Shown: piece after piece, positions 41,441 to 50,310 of the stretch | Layout: every line of letters begins with the position of its first letter | Numbering within the stretch: position 1 is the first letter of the stretch | Assembly (NCBI GenBank): GCA_021741075.1 | Contig: JAIOYO010000022.1 | Span: 1 to 53,793 of the forward strand | DNA length: 53,793 nucleotides | Source: Flavobacteriales bacterium | Lineage (GTDB): Bacteria > Bacteroidota > Bacteroidia > UBA10329 | Direction of reading: 5' to 3' | Program-made: the position numbers and the translations under genes | Notes under the pieces: model-generated | What the model was told of the DNA's origin: nothing | Seen by the model: only the letters and a program-made list of their open reading frames with translations | Database searches by the model: none

Positions 41441-43189
41441 ATGAAAATCGACTTGCAGTATCTGCACAGACTTGCCCTTCTGACGAGTATACTGGGAATT
41501 GTCGCTTTTATCTCAGATTTTGGTTATTCGCAGAGTGCAGCAGTTCAGCAATTATTGGACGCGTATTATTTCATCGCCTTAGGAATCGGAGTGGTTTCGA
41601 GTGTGGTGCGCTACATTAACAAAACGAACGTCTTCAAGCGAAATGTTTTTGTTTTTGATTCTCTCTCTGTTTGCTTCACACTATGGATTTATTATCACTA
41701 CCTGTTTGTTGGCGTTCCATTCGAAACGGACCTACTGCTAGAGAACACGATTTGGGTAAAGATTGCAGTTGTTTTATCATTTATTCGCGAGTTATCAGCG
41801 GTTCGCTTCAACTACAAACGAACTTTTCTGAATCCAGCTCAACTCTTTGTAGCAAGTTTTCTCATTTTAATCCTTTCAGGAGCTTTTCTTCTCCGATTGC
41901 CAAACGCGACCTATGATGGTATCTCATTTGTGGACGCTCTTTTTACTTCTACTAGCGCAGTTTCTGTGACCGGATTAGCTGTGGTAGACACAGGAAGTTA
42001 TTTTACGAATTTCGGTCAGGTCATCATCATGTCACTGATTCAATTGGGTGGCTTGGGAATACTCACATTTGCAAGCTATTTCGCTTACTTTTTTAAAGGA
42101 GGAACGAGTTACGAAAACCAGTTGGTGCTGAGCGACATGACCAATTCCAAGAAGATGGGTGAGGTTTTTTCCACACTCAAAAATATCATCATCATCACCA
42201 TAGGCATCGAGTTGCTGTCAAGCATTTTGATTTTTAGTAGCCTAAGCTCCCAAAATTTTCAGTCTGATTATGAGCGGGTTTTCTTTTCGGTTTTTCATTC
42301 CGTATCGGCATTTTGCAATGCTGGATTTTCAACACTTTCATCAGGGCTCTATGATGATGGATTTAAATACAATTACTTCCTTCAACTAGTTGTCATATTA
42401 ACCTTTGTTTTAGGTGGATTGGGATTTCCAATCGTCACCAATATCATCAACTACCTCGGATACATAGGTAAAAAGATTTTTTTTGCGCAACGTCTAAAGC
42501 GCGACCATCGGCCGTGGGTGCTCAACCTAAACAGCCGAATGACCTTGATAACAACCCTATCCATTACAGCAGTGGCCTTTATTGCTTTCTATTTGCTTGA
42601 GTACAACAACACTTTAGCCGAACATCAAGGATTTGGTAAAATGGTCACAGCTCTGTTTGGTGCCACAACACCTCGAACCGCAGGGTTTAATAGTATTGAT
42701 ACCTCTGCTATGCTTTTCCCAACCACCATGATGGTGTTTTTACTGATGTGGATTGGCGCTTCGCCTGCATCAACGGGAGGAGGAATAAAGACCAGCACTT
42801 TTGCCATTGCCACGCTTAATATTTTGAGTTTGGCAAAGGGAAAAACTAGAATTGAAGTATTTAGAAGAGAAATTGCAGACATATCAGTAAGACGGGCTTT
42901 TGCAACCATATCTCTATCGTTGATTGTGATTGGTTTTGGCATCACGCTTATTTCTTTTTTCGACAATGAAAAGAGTCTAATAGACATCGCATTCGAGTGC
43001 TTTTCTGCTTACAGCACAGTAGGATTGAGTTTAGGCATTACTCCAACCCTCTCCAGTGCCGGTAAAATGATTTTGATTATCGTCATGTTCGTGGGCAGAG
43101 TAAGTATGTTGACTTTGGTAATCGCAGTTTTTAAAAAAATTAAACATAAGAACTATCGTTATCCCACAGAGGAAATGACCATAAACTAA
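41441..43189 (+). CDS. K+ transporter, TrkH/KtrB family
   Basis: A 582-residue membrane protein (ATG at 41441, MKIDLQYLHRLALL; an earlier in-frame start at 41348 adds 31 residues without family features). The four pore loops with filter glycines are visible: TSTSAVSVTGLAVVDTGSYF, SAFCNAGFSTLSSG, ATTPRTAGFNSIDTS and FSAYSTVGLSLGITP. The N-terminus has an extra group of about four membrane spans before the first pore unit. It forms the channel through which K+ enters, gated by the RCK protein encoded 12 bp downstream. Confidence 0.9.
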   Translation: MKIDLQYLHRLALLTSILGIVAFISDFGYSQSAAVQQLLDAYYFIALGIGVVSSVVRYINKTNVFKRNVFVFDSLSVCFTLWIYYHYLFVGVPFETDLLLENTIWVKIAVVLSFIRELSAVRFNYKRTFLNPAQLFVASFLILILSGAFLLRLPNATYDGISFVDALFTSTSAVSVTGLAVVDTGSYFTNFGQVIIMSLIQLGGLGILTFASYFAYFFKGGTSYENQLVLSDMTNSKKMGEVFSTLKNIIIITIGIELLSSILIFSSLSSQNFQSDYERVFFSVFHSVSAFCNAGFSTLSSGLYDDGFKYNYFLQLVVILTFVLGGLGFPIVTNIINYLGYIGKKIFFAQRLKRDHRPWVLNLNSRMTLITTLSITAVAFIAFYLLEYNNTLAEHQGFGKMVTALFGATTPRTAGFNSIDTSAMLFPTTMMVFLLMWIGASPASTGGGIKTSTFAIATLNILSLAKGKTRIEVFRREIADISVRRAFATISLSLIVIGFGITLISFFDNEKSLIDIAFECFSAYSTVGLSLGITPTLSSAGKMILIIVMFVGRVSMLTLVIAVFKKIKHKNYRYPTEEMTIN

Positions 43190-43201
43190 TAGCTGATAAG
43201 A

Positions 43202-43900
43202 ATGAAATACTTGATTGTTGGACTCGGAAGCTTTGGAGCTTCTTTAGCGGAAAAGCTAACAGCACAGGGCAATGAGGTTATCGGCATCGATAATCGAATG
43301 GAAAAGGTAGACCTGTACAAGGAAAAAATTTCCCACACTATTTGCATGGATGCAACGGATGAATTTACGGCTACTGGTCTGCCGCTAGAAGATACCGATG
43401 TGGTTATCGTTGCAATTGGCGAAAATCAAGGAGCAAATATCATGGCTACCGCACTATTCAAGAATATGCGAGTTAAAAGGCTAATTAGCCGAGCCATAAA
43501 TCCGCTTCATAATAAAGTCTTGGAGGCCATTGGGGTAGACGAGATAGTACATCCTGAAGAGGAAACTGCGGAACGTTGGTCTAAGAAATTGTGCTTAGTA
43601 GATGTTGTCGACTCATTCGAGCTTAGCGATGACTTCAGTATCATTGAAGCCAAAGTGCCAAAAAAGTATGATGGTAAAACCATTGGTGAAGTTGACTTCA
43701 GGAAGTTATTTAACATTCTCATCCTCACAACGATTAAAAAGTCGGAGGTGAATAGTATCTTAGGTAAAAGCAGAACGGAACTAAAGGCTCAAGGAGTAGC
43801 CTCACCAGAAATGATTTTGACTGAAGGCGACATAATGGTTCTCTGCGGTTCGAATAGAGATTTGCAGCGTTTTCTAGACCAAAAGAAGAAGGAAAACTAA
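43202..43900 (+). CDS. K+ uptake regulatory subunit, TrkA/KtrA family (RCK)
   Basis: A 232-residue cytoplasmic protein with a Rossmann RCK_N domain (KYLIVGLGSFGASLAEKL, GIDNRMEKVDLYKEKIS, DVVIVAIGENQGANIMATAL, RLISRAINPLHNKVLEAIGV, DEIVHPEEE) and a C-terminal RCK_C domain (SIIEAKVPKKYDGKTIGEVD, LTEGDIMVLCGSNRDLQRFL). It binds nucleotides and gates the KtrB channel. Lying 12 bp downstream of ktrB on the same strand, the pair forms a complete K+ uptake system. Confidence 0.92.
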   Translation: MKYLIVGLGSFGASLAEKLTAQGNEVIGIDNRMEKVDLYKEKISHTICMDATDEFTATGLPLEDTDVVIVAIGENQGANIMATALFKNMRVKRLISRAINPLHNKVLEAIGVDEIVHPEEETAERWSKKLCLVDVVDSFELSDDFSIIEAKVPKKYDGKTIGEVDFRKLFNILILTTIKKSEVNSILGKSRTELKAQGVASPEMILTEGDIMVLCGSNRDLQRFLDQKKKEN

Positions 43901-44043
43901 AACTACATTGCAACAATATTGAAGTTGTCTTACGTGATTCAGATTGATTTTCATCGCTACTTCGCATCATTCTGCCTATCTAAAATTGATGTTTCACCAT
44001 TGAGATGGTAACATTTTAGAGCTAATAGCTGCCCACTTCAAGA

Positions 44044-45321
44044 ATGAGCTCCAAAGATCCATACGAAGCGCTGCGTTATCCGCAGTTCCGCTTGTTTTTC
44101 ATTCTCCGATTTTCCTTGGTCTTTGCGTGGGCCATGCAGTTTGTGGTTATTGAGTGGGAGGTCTATAAACTTACCAACGATCCGCTGTCTCTTGGATTGA
44201 TCGGCCTCATGGAAGTGATTCCGGCCATGTCACTAGCGTTGTTCGCTGGACATATTGTAGATGGAACCGAGAAACGCAACCTGCTAGTGAAATGCATTCT
44301 GGGTTTTCTTGCCATCAGCAGCGGACTGTTTCTTTTCACGTGGCCACAGTTTACAGAAGCATTCAGCACTTCTGCACAGATATGGGCCATTTACTTTCTG
44401 GTTTTTTGTGGAGGAATTGTCCGCTCCTTCATTGGCCCTACGGTGTTCTCGCTGTTCTCGCTCATTCTTCCGAAGAAAGCGTACCCGAACGGTTCTACAT
44501 GGAGCAGCGTGGCCTGGCAATCGGGTGCGGTAGCTGGTCCAGCAGTTGGCGGAATCGCCATCGGATTTTTCGGGGTACATTGGTCTATGCTCTTTATTGT
44601 GGCGGTGGCGCTCATTGCGTTGATCCTGCTCTTGCAGATTCCTGTTCAAGCCGTGTTGCATTCAAACAAAGGCGAGCCCATTGGCAAAAGCCTGAAAGAA
44701 GGCATCGATTTCGTGTTCAAGACCAAGGAGGTTTTGGGCGCCATTTCGCTCGATATGTTCGCGGTGCTTTTTGGTGGGGCCGTAGCTTTGCTGCCCATTT
44801 ATGCCACGGATATTCTGAAGGTCGATTCGGTGGGATTCGGTTTTCTGAGGGCTGCCCCGGCCGTTGGTTCGTTCCTCATCATGATGGTGGTGGCCTATTT
44901 TCCGTTGAATAAGAACGCAGGCAAGAAATTGCTGGCATCCATCTTTGGTTTTGGCGTGTGCATCATTGTTTTCGGTCTATCCGAGATCTATTGGATCTCG
45001 CTTCTCGCACTGTTCCTCAGTGGTGTGACCGATGGCATTAGTGTGGTGGTTCGCCAAACGATCCTTCAGCTTTACACGCCCGACCACATGCGTGGCCGCG
45101 TGTCTGCGGTCAATTCCATGTTTGTGGGTTCGAGTAATGAACTGGGTGCTTTTGAGAGCGGTCTTACCGCGCGCTTGTTTGGAACGGTAAATGCCGTGGT
45201 TGCTGGCGGGGTGATTACACTTATGACGGTTGTTGGAACGGGCGCCCTGATTCCAAGCTTGCGAAACTTAGATTTCAATACATTCTTGAAAGACAAAAAA
45301 GGCGAAGATTCTAGTTCTTAA
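44044..45321 (+). CDS. MFS transporter (EntS-like DHA group)
   Basis: A 425-residue protein with about 12 membrane spans. Seen: YPQFRLFFILRFSLVFAWAM, LGLIGLMEVIPAMSLALFAG, HIVDGTEKRNLLVK (MFS loop 2-3 motif G-x3-D-x2-(G)R-like), a large loop with VQAVLHSNKGEPIGKSLKEG and DFVFKTKEVLGAISLDM, and GVTDGISVVVRQTILQLYTP with DHMRGRVSAVNSMFVGSSNE, which is the hallmark of the EntS-like exporter group. Substrate unknown. Codon third positions look G/C-richer than in neighbouring genes by eye. Its 3' end overlaps the convergent tspO by 11 bp. Confidence 0.85.
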   Translation: MSSKDPYEALRYPQFRLFFILRFSLVFAWAMQFVVIEWEVYKLTNDPLSLGLIGLMEVIPAMSLALFAGHIVDGTEKRNLLVKCILGFLAISSGLFLFTWPQFTEAFSTSAQIWAIYFLVFCGGIVRSFIGPTVFSLFSLILPKKAYPNGSTWSSVAWQSGAVAGPAVGGIAIGFFGVHWSMLFIVAVALIALILLLQIPVQAVLHSNKGEPIGKSLKEGIDFVFKTKEVLGAISLDMFAVLFGGAVALLPIYATDILKVDSVGFGFLRAAPAVGSFLIMMVVAYFPLNKNAGKKLLASIFGFGVCIIVFGLSEIYWISLLALFLSGVTDGISVVVRQTILQLYTPDHMRGRVSAVNSMFVGSSNELGAFESGLTARLFGTVNAVVAGGVITLMTVVGTGALIPSLRNLDFNTFLKDKKGEDSSS

Positions 45322-45769
45322 CTAGAATATAAGCGTTGAGCGAAGTGGCTATTAACAACCACAGAAAGTAGGGCAGAACCAACAGCGATTTCAACTTCAT
45401 TTGGGGCCAAAGTCCAATCAAAAGGTAACCCACCAAGATGGTAAGTGCGGTAATCAGAAGCAATCCAAAACCAACCTGATGAAACTTGAAAAAGACAGGA
45501 TTCCAAGCCACGTTCAATATCCATTGGAAGGCGAAAAGTCCGATTAAGAAATTCTTGTTTTCCATCTCTGTCCAAGCGGATGCCATGTAGAAGGAAAAAA
45601 GCAGCATGATGGTGGTCCATGCTGCACCAAAAACCCAACCTGGCGGTGTCCAAGGTGCTTTATTTACGTTCTGATACCATTCTCCCGTAACTTCGCCACC
45701 CATCAGAAAACCACCGATTCCGAGAGCTCCAAAGTTGAGAGTTAGAAATAGTAGTAACGGTTTCCACAT
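45311..45769 (-). CDS. tspO: TspO/MBR family membrane protein
   Basis: A 152-residue protein with five membrane spans. Family motifs: NKAPWTPPGWVFGAAWTTIM (the W-x-P-P loop and following helix), FAFQWILNVAWNPVFFKFHQ (helix 3-4 region with W-N-P) and LLVLPYFLWLLIATSLNAYI (last helix). TspO proteins bind tetrapyrroles and are involved in porphyrin or stress handling. It is a single gene and overlaps the MFS gene tail to tail. Confidence 0.9.
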   Translation of the reverse strand: MWKPLLLFLTLNFGALGIGGFLMGGEVTGEWYQNVNKAPWTPPGWVFGAAWTTIMLLFSFYMASAWTEMENKNFLIGLFAFQWILNVAWNPVFFKFHQVGFGLLLITALTILVGYLLIGLWPQMKLKSLLVLPYFLWLLIATSLNAYILVKN

Positions 45770-45863
45770 GGCTCTATCAATTTGGTGATAATAAATGTAA
45801 ACCGTTTATCGTTCGCATTGTTTAACCATCAGTTTGTTTTCCTGATTAAATAAAAGTCAAAAA

Positions 45864-46358
45864 ATGGAAGAATATCAGATAAAGTTGGTTGAATCGGTCA
45901 TTGCCTTGGCGGGATATTTTGTCTCTCATCGGGTTGCGAAACGTATCATCGAAAGTGCTGCTATCACCTATAGTTATCCCAAGCCAAGGGTGAAGGTGAT
46001 GATGAAAATTGTGAATATTCTGTTTTTTCTGCTGTTTGCCAGCTTCATCCTTTTCATTTGGGGGGTCAATCAGAACGAACTAGTTTACTTCATCACTTCC
46101 TTATTGACGGTAGTTGGAATTGCATTTCTAGCGCAATGGTCCATTTTGTCGAACATTACAGCCTCGTTGGTCATCTTCTTTAATCATCCAGTAAAAATTG
46201 GAGATACCATCATTGTGGTGGACAAGGAGTTTAATATTGAAGGTCGGGTAAGTGATATTGGCATTTTCTTTCTCATTGTGAAAGATGAACATGGAGACCA
46301 GATTACCATCCCGACCAATCTTTTCATGCAGAAAATGATTAAAAAGAAGACAAATTGA
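45864..46358 (+). CDS. Short MscS-family mechanosensitive channel
   Basis: A 164-residue protein with only the core: about three N-terminal membrane spans (LVESVIALAGYFVSHRVAKR, KIVNILFFLLFASFILFIW, VYFITSLLTVVGIAFLAQWS), the pore helix LSNITASLVIFFNHPVKIGD and the beta domain (TIIVVDKEFNIEGRVSDIGI, DEHGDQITIPTNLFMQKMIK). It ends there, with no C-terminal alpha-beta domain of full MscS. The stop overlaps the ATG of the secreted nuclease-fold gene (TGATG). Confidence 0.82.
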   Translation: MEEYQIKLVESVIALAGYFVSHRVAKRIIESAAITYSYPKPRVKVMMKIVNILFFLLFASFILFIWGVNQNELVYFITSLLTVVGIAFLAQWSILSNITASLVIFFNHPVKIGDTIIVVDKEFNIEGRVSDIGIFFLIVKDEHGDQITIPTNLFMQKMIKKKTN

Positions 46359-47614
46359 TGCGACAGGCGATAGTTACAATTTTCCTTTCGTTGCATTGCA
46401 TTGCTTTGGTAATTGCCCAGCAACAAGCAACAATCATGTCTTACAATGTGCTCAATTTTCCAACTGGAAATATTGCTGGAAGAGAGGACACGCTGCGTAA
46501 CTTAATCAACCACGTTCAGCCTGATTTATTTCTCATTCAAGAGTTGAAATCAGATAGTGGTTTGCAGTTGATTCTGAATGAGAGTTTTTCTGATCTGTCC
46601 GCGAATTACGCAGCTTCAACCTTCATACCCCAGCAAAGCAATCCAAGTAGTGATTTCAAACTTCAACAGGCCATCATTTACAATTCAGACTTATTTGGAA
46701 TGAGTACCGAAGGTTTTTTGATGACCTCAACCCGAGACATCAACAAGTTCAAACTCTACTACAAAAGTCCAATGCTATTGTCAGGTGCTGACACCATTTT
46801 TCTATACGTGTTTGTAGCACATTTAAAAAGCAGTCAGGGTGCCGAAAATGTAGCAGAACGACTTTCAATGGCGCAGACATTTACTTCGCACTTGGCTTAT
46901 CTTCCTTCGAATGCCAACGTCATCCTTGCTGGCGATTTTAACCTGTATACAAGCACCGAACCTGCTTATGTGGAACTGCTTGATAACACTAACGCCATTC
47001 AATTACGTGATCCAATTGACGCGCCTGGAAATTGGAATTCGAGCAGTTTTGAACCGAAATCTGTGTTGACTCAAAGTACCAGGTCGTCTGCCATTTTTGG
47101 GGATGGAGCAGGAGGTGGAGTCGATGACAGATTTGATTTTATCTTGCTTTCTGCCAATACGTTTAACAATTGGAATACCGTGGTTTATGAACCAGATTCG
47201 TATTACGCATTAGGTAATACGGGTTCGTGTTACAATCAGAGTATAACGGCTTGTAGCGGTGGAGAATGGTCGGACGAAATACTTTCCTCGCTCTATTACA
47301 TGAGCGATCATTTACCCATTGTTGCCAAACTGAATTTTGGTGTTGGTTCGGTGGCTGTTATCGATTCAAACACTGAGAATTGTTCGGCTTATATAAGTGG
47401 AGATTTCCTTGAAGTAAATTGGAATTGGGATGAACAGGCCATGGCGAGCATTATCGACCCGCTGGGAAGAATTTGCTTTCAGCAGAACCTGAACCTCCAA
47501 ACGGGTAAGAATAGAATCGATTTAAGCACGTTTAACCTCCATTCAGGAGTTTATGTTGTTCGTGTGGCTTCGGAAAAGAGTCAGCTAGGTATTAAATCAC
47601 TGATTCTCCAATAA
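46358..47614 (+). CDS. Secreted endonuclease/exonuclease/phosphatase-family protein with T9SS-like tail
   Basis: A 418-residue protein with signal peptide MRQAIVTIFLSLHCIALVIA. EEP-fold motifs: TIMSYNVLNFPTGNIAGRED, PDLFLIQELKSDSGL (metal Glu), VFVAHLKSSQGAENVAERLS, VILAGDFNLYTSTEPAYVEL (GDFN) and MSDHLPIVAKLNFG (SDHLP, catalytic His). The C-terminal 75 residues (NWNWDEQAMASIIDPLGRIC, then LHSGVYVVRVASEKS) form a T9SS type A sorting domain without a plain YPNP. It could be an extracellular nuclease or a sugar/lipid phosphatase. It starts within the stop codon of the MscS gene. Confidence 0.82.
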   Translation: MRQAIVTIFLSLHCIALVIAQQQATIMSYNVLNFPTGNIAGREDTLRNLINHVQPDLFLIQELKSDSGLQLILNESFSDLSANYAASTFIPQQSNPSSDFKLQQAIIYNSDLFGMSTEGFLMTSTRDINKFKLYYKSPMLLSGADTIFLYVFVAHLKSSQGAENVAERLSMAQTFTSHLAYLPSNANVILAGDFNLYTSTEPAYVELLDNTNAIQLRDPIDAPGNWNSSSFEPKSVLTQSTRSSAIFGDGAGGGVDDRFDFILLSANTFNNWNTVVYEPDSYYALGNTGSCYNQSITACSGGEWSDEILSSLYYMSDHLPIVAKLNFGVGSVAVIDSNTENCSAYISGDFLEVNWNWDEQAMASIIDPLGRICFQQNLNLQTGKNRIDLSTFNLHSGVYVVRVASEKSQLGIKSLILQ

Positions 47615-47675
47615 CAAACACGTTCTCTACCGCAATTAAATCGTTCCAACTGATTTCTACATTTATCACACGGAA

Positions 47676-48320
47676 ATGAAAATACAGTCAGTTAATAGAG
47701 GAGAAGCGCGCACGGTAACATGGCGAGGTAAGAAAGTGAAAACAGGCATCTTCAAATATCCGGTGGATGGCGGCATCTTTTTAGGAACAGAAGACGTGGT
47801 AGATGATGCCGTTGTAGATAGAAAGTATCACGGAGGAATTGACATGGCCGTGTATGCTTATAGCGCCACTCATTATCCTTATTGGAAGGTGCAATTCCCA
47901 AAATCTGATTGGAGCTTGGGAATGTTTGGTGAGAATCTAACCATAGAAGGTCTGGATGAGTCTGCTATACACATTGGAAGTATTTACCAAGTAGGAGAGG
48001 CTCAAATACAGGTTTGTCAGCCGCGGCAACCATGCTTTAAGTTGGGCATCCGCTTTGGCACACAATCGGTTTTAAAGAAATACATCAACTCATCTTATTC
48101 AGGTATCTATTTTAGAGTAATGAAACCAGGATTGGTAAACGTTGGAGATGAACTTAACCTTCTATCTACAGAGCCAAATGCTCCAACAGTGGCCGAAGTA
48201 TTTTCGCTTATGTATCATAAAAAGGAAACAGACACAGGGCGTATTGAGAACGCCATTCAATGTCTGTTTTTACCGCAAGGCGTTAGAGAAATGATATGGG
48301 AAACGCAGTATGGTAAATGA
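47676..48320 (+). CDS. MOSC-domain protein (YiiM-like)
   Basis: A 214-residue protein with the MOSC fold of the YiiM group: VNRGEARTVTWRGKKVKTGI, VVDRKYHGGIDMAVYAYSAT (the HGG of the family), FGENLTIEGLDESAIHIGSI and EAQIQVCQPRQPCFKLGIRF. The Cys in CQPRQPC is the conserved cysteine seen in YiiM and in MOSC sulfurtransferase domains. YiiM proteins reduce N-hydroxylated compounds with molybdenum cofactor. It overlaps the next gene by 4 bp (ATGA). Confidence 0.85.
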   Translation: MKIQSVNRGEARTVTWRGKKVKTGIFKYPVDGGIFLGTEDVVDDAVVDRKYHGGIDMAVYAYSATHYPYWKVQFPKSDWSLGMFGENLTIEGLDESAIHIGSIYQVGEAQIQVCQPRQPCFKLGIRFGTQSVLKKYINSSYSGIYFRVMKPGLVNVGDELNLLSTEPNAPTVAEVFSLMYHKKETDTGRIENAIQCLFLPQGVREMIWETQYGK

Positions 48321-48634
48321 ATATCCTATCTGTTTGTACTGAAAACAAGGACCGAAGCCGAACGGCAGAAACCATGTTTGGCCAAAGCGAAGAGCACGTG
48401 GTGCGCTCTGCAGGCACGTCTTCCACTGCTAGAATACAAGTTACCGAATCCATGCTGCTATGGGCAGATGTAGTGTTTTGTATGGAAAACAAACACAAGG
48501 AAATTCTGAAGAAAAGATTTCAAACCGCTACGCGTGATATTCAGATTACCGTCCTTCATATTGAGGACGAATACAATTGCATGCAATCCGAACTCATTGA
48601 GGAGTTGGAAGAGGCGACCTCTCAGTATTTTTAA
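48317..48634 (+). CDS. Small CX5R phosphatase-like protein (low-molecular-weight PTP-like)
   Basis: A 105-residue protein starting MNILSVCTENKDRSRTAETM, which holds the P-loop CTENKDRS (C-x5-R-S) at residue 7, the position used in low-molecular-weight protein tyrosine phosphatases. VRSAGTSSTARIQVTESMLL and WADVVFCMENKHKEILKKRF match the following strands and helix of that fold. The usual C-terminal catalytic DP(F/Y) loop is replaced by LHIEDEYNCMQSELIEELEE, so the general acid may be an Asp or Glu there or be absent. This short form is known as a 'protein tyrosine phosphatase' of unknown substrate. It overlaps the MOSC gene by 4 bp. Confidence 0.75.
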   Translation: MNILSVCTENKDRSRTAETMFGQSEEHVVRSAGTSSTARIQVTESMLLWADVVFCMENKHKEILKKRFQTATRDIQITVLHIEDEYNCMQSELIEELEEATSQYF

Positions 48635-48741
48635 AACGCGGTGTTTCATAATAAGTGAGGAGGTTCAATCATCCAACTGATTTGTGTCAACTTCGTCTAT
48701 CTTATTACTTGTCAACTTGTTCTTTCAATTAAGAGCAAGCT

Positions 48742-49155
48742 ATGTTAGTAGAAGAAGTAATGACCGCGCACACGCGCACCGTAAGTCCAGAACAAAGTTT
48801 GAGTGATGTACGGAAGATTTTTGAAGAAGAAGGATTTCGGCATTTGCCCGTAATGGGAACCGATAGACTGGTGGGCATGATTACGCTCACCGATTTAATG
48901 CGTGTTACCTACGGAGCACACATTGCAGAAGCAGACTTTGAGGTGAATGACCTTATTCTCGAATCTACCATTGTGGAGGAATGCATGAGCAAGGTTTTAC
49001 GGACAATAGAACCCGGAGCCACCTTAGCAGAGGCCGCTCGCATTATGCGCAAGTACAAGGTAGGTTGTGTGCCAGTGGTAGATAATGGCGATTTACTAGG
49101 TTTGGTAACCACCACCGATGTGCTTTCTGCCTATATCGCTATGAAGGAAGACTAA
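48742..49155 (+). CDS. Protein of two CBS domains
   Basis: A 137-residue protein that is just a CBS pair (Bateman module). CBS1: VEEVMTAHTRTVSPEQSLSD, FRHLPVMGTDRLVGMITLTD. CBS2: VEECMSKVLRTIEPGATLAE, AARIMRKYKVGCVPVVDNGD and GLVTTTDVLSAYIAM. Such proteins bind adenine nucleotides and often control a partner protein. No partner is evident; it lies convergent with paaE, ending 3 bp away. Confidence 0.88.
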   Translation: MLVEEVMTAHTRTVSPEQSLSDVRKIFEEEGFRHLPVMGTDRLVGMITLTDLMRVTYGAHIAEADFEVNDLILESTIVEECMSKVLRTIEPGATLAEAARIMRKYKVGCVPVVDNGDLLGLVTTTDVLSAYIAMKED

Positions 49156-49158
49156 ACT

Positions 49159-50241
49159 TTACCAAATATCGTCAAAGTCAACAACTACTCGGTCGGTTTT
49201 TGGATGTGCTTGACAGGTAAGTACCAAGCCCGAAGCAACTTCCTTATCTGTAAGCGAATAGTTTAGCGCCATCGATACCTCCCCTTCTTTTACGCGTGCC
49301 AAGCAGGTGCAGCACACTCCTCCTTTACAAGAGTAAGGAACGTCTAATCCTGCACGGTCTGCGGCATCTAAGATGGTTTCGTGACCGGGTTTCATTTCAA
49401 AAGCAAACTCATCACCATCCATTACTACCGTAATATGACTGTTTACAGATTCCGTGTCCTTTTCCGCTACAGGCGTTGAAGCAAATCCTGCCGTTGGATT
49501 TGGAGTGCCAAACAGCTCAAAATGTAGGCGTTCTTCCTCTACACCCTTTTCTTCTAGTACCTTTTTTGCTGCATGAATAATCTGCTCAGGTCCGCACATA
49601 TAGAACGCATCTACCTGTGCTGGGTCGAATAGAATCTCGCTGAACTTTCGAATCTTTTCTTCATCAATTCGTCCACGGAAAAAGTCGGAACCCATTTCTT
49701 CCTTGCTCATTACGTAATGAATTTCCAGTCTATCCGGAAAACGGTTTTTGAGCGCATTAATTTCATCCACATAAATGATGGTGGAAGCGTAGCGGTTACC
49801 GTAAAAGCACGTGAACCGACTTAGCGGTTCGGTTTCCAACACATGCTTCATCATGCTGATGATGGGCGTTACGCCACTGCCAGCACAAAAACTCACGTAA
49901 TGCTTTTTGTTTGATGGGTCTGTGTTTATCACAAATCGTCCGCGAGGGGCGAGCGTACATAACTTGTCGCCAACCTTCAATTCACGATTCGCGTAAGTAG
50001 AAAAACGCCCGTCTGGCACTTCCTTCACACCCACGCGCAATTCACCTTCTTGCGGAGATGAACTAATGGAGTAGGAGCGTTTTATCTCTTCTCCGTTTAT
50101 CTCCTGTTTGAACATGACATACTGACCGGGAAGAAACTTAAATTCTTCCGCCAACTCTGCAGGAATTTTCAATTTGATGGAAACCGCCTCAACGGTTTCT
50201 CGCTTAATATCAACAACCTCAAGCGGATGAAAACTAGCCAT
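49159..50241 (-). CDS. paaE: PaaE-like ferredoxin/flavin oxidoreductase (phenylacetyl-CoA epoxidase reductase)
   Basis: A 360-residue electron-transfer protein of the FNR-ferredoxin type. FAD domain: YVMFKQEINGEEIKRSYSIS (RxYS), with GRFSTYANRELKVGDKLCTL. NAD(P)H domain: FCAGSGVTPIISMMKHVLET and DAFYMCGPEQIIHAAKKVLE. C-terminal plant-type 2Fe-2S ferredoxin: VPYSCKGGVCCTCLARVKEG (C-x4-C-x2-C) and, about 29 residues later, LTCQAHP. This fits PaaE, which feeds electrons to the PaaABCD epoxidase; other phenylpropionate or alkane reductases share the plan. The rest of the paa cluster is not adjacent, though a paaZ end lies at the left edge. Confidence 0.82.
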   Translation of the reverse strand: MASFHPLEVVDIKRETVEAVSIKLKIPAELAEEFKFLPGQYVMFKQEINGEEIKRSYSISSSPQEGELRVGVKEVPDGRFSTYANRELKVGDKLCTLAPRGRFVINTDPSNKKHYVSFCAGSGVTPIISMMKHVLETEPLSRFTCFYGNRYASTIIYVDEINALKNRFPDRLEIHYVMSKEEMGSDFFRGRIDEEKIRKFSEILFDPAQVDAFYMCGPEQIIHAAKKVLEEKGVEEERLHFELFGTPNPTAGFASTPVAEKDTESVNSHITVVMDGDEFAFEMKPGHETILDAADRAGLDVPYSCKGGVCCTCLARVKEGEVSMALNYSLTDKEVASGLVLTCQAHPKTDRVVVDFDDIW

Positions 50242-50310
50242 GTAGTACCATTTTTTGTTCAGACAAATCTATCATATCTCCCATCAAGGGCAAATGAGCA
50301 TTCGCATTTG

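Noticed and set aside
44292..44912. 206-codon plus-strand frame overlapping the MFS gene in another frame
   Set aside because: Frame-shifted shadow of the transporter; composition is atypical and there is no family match.
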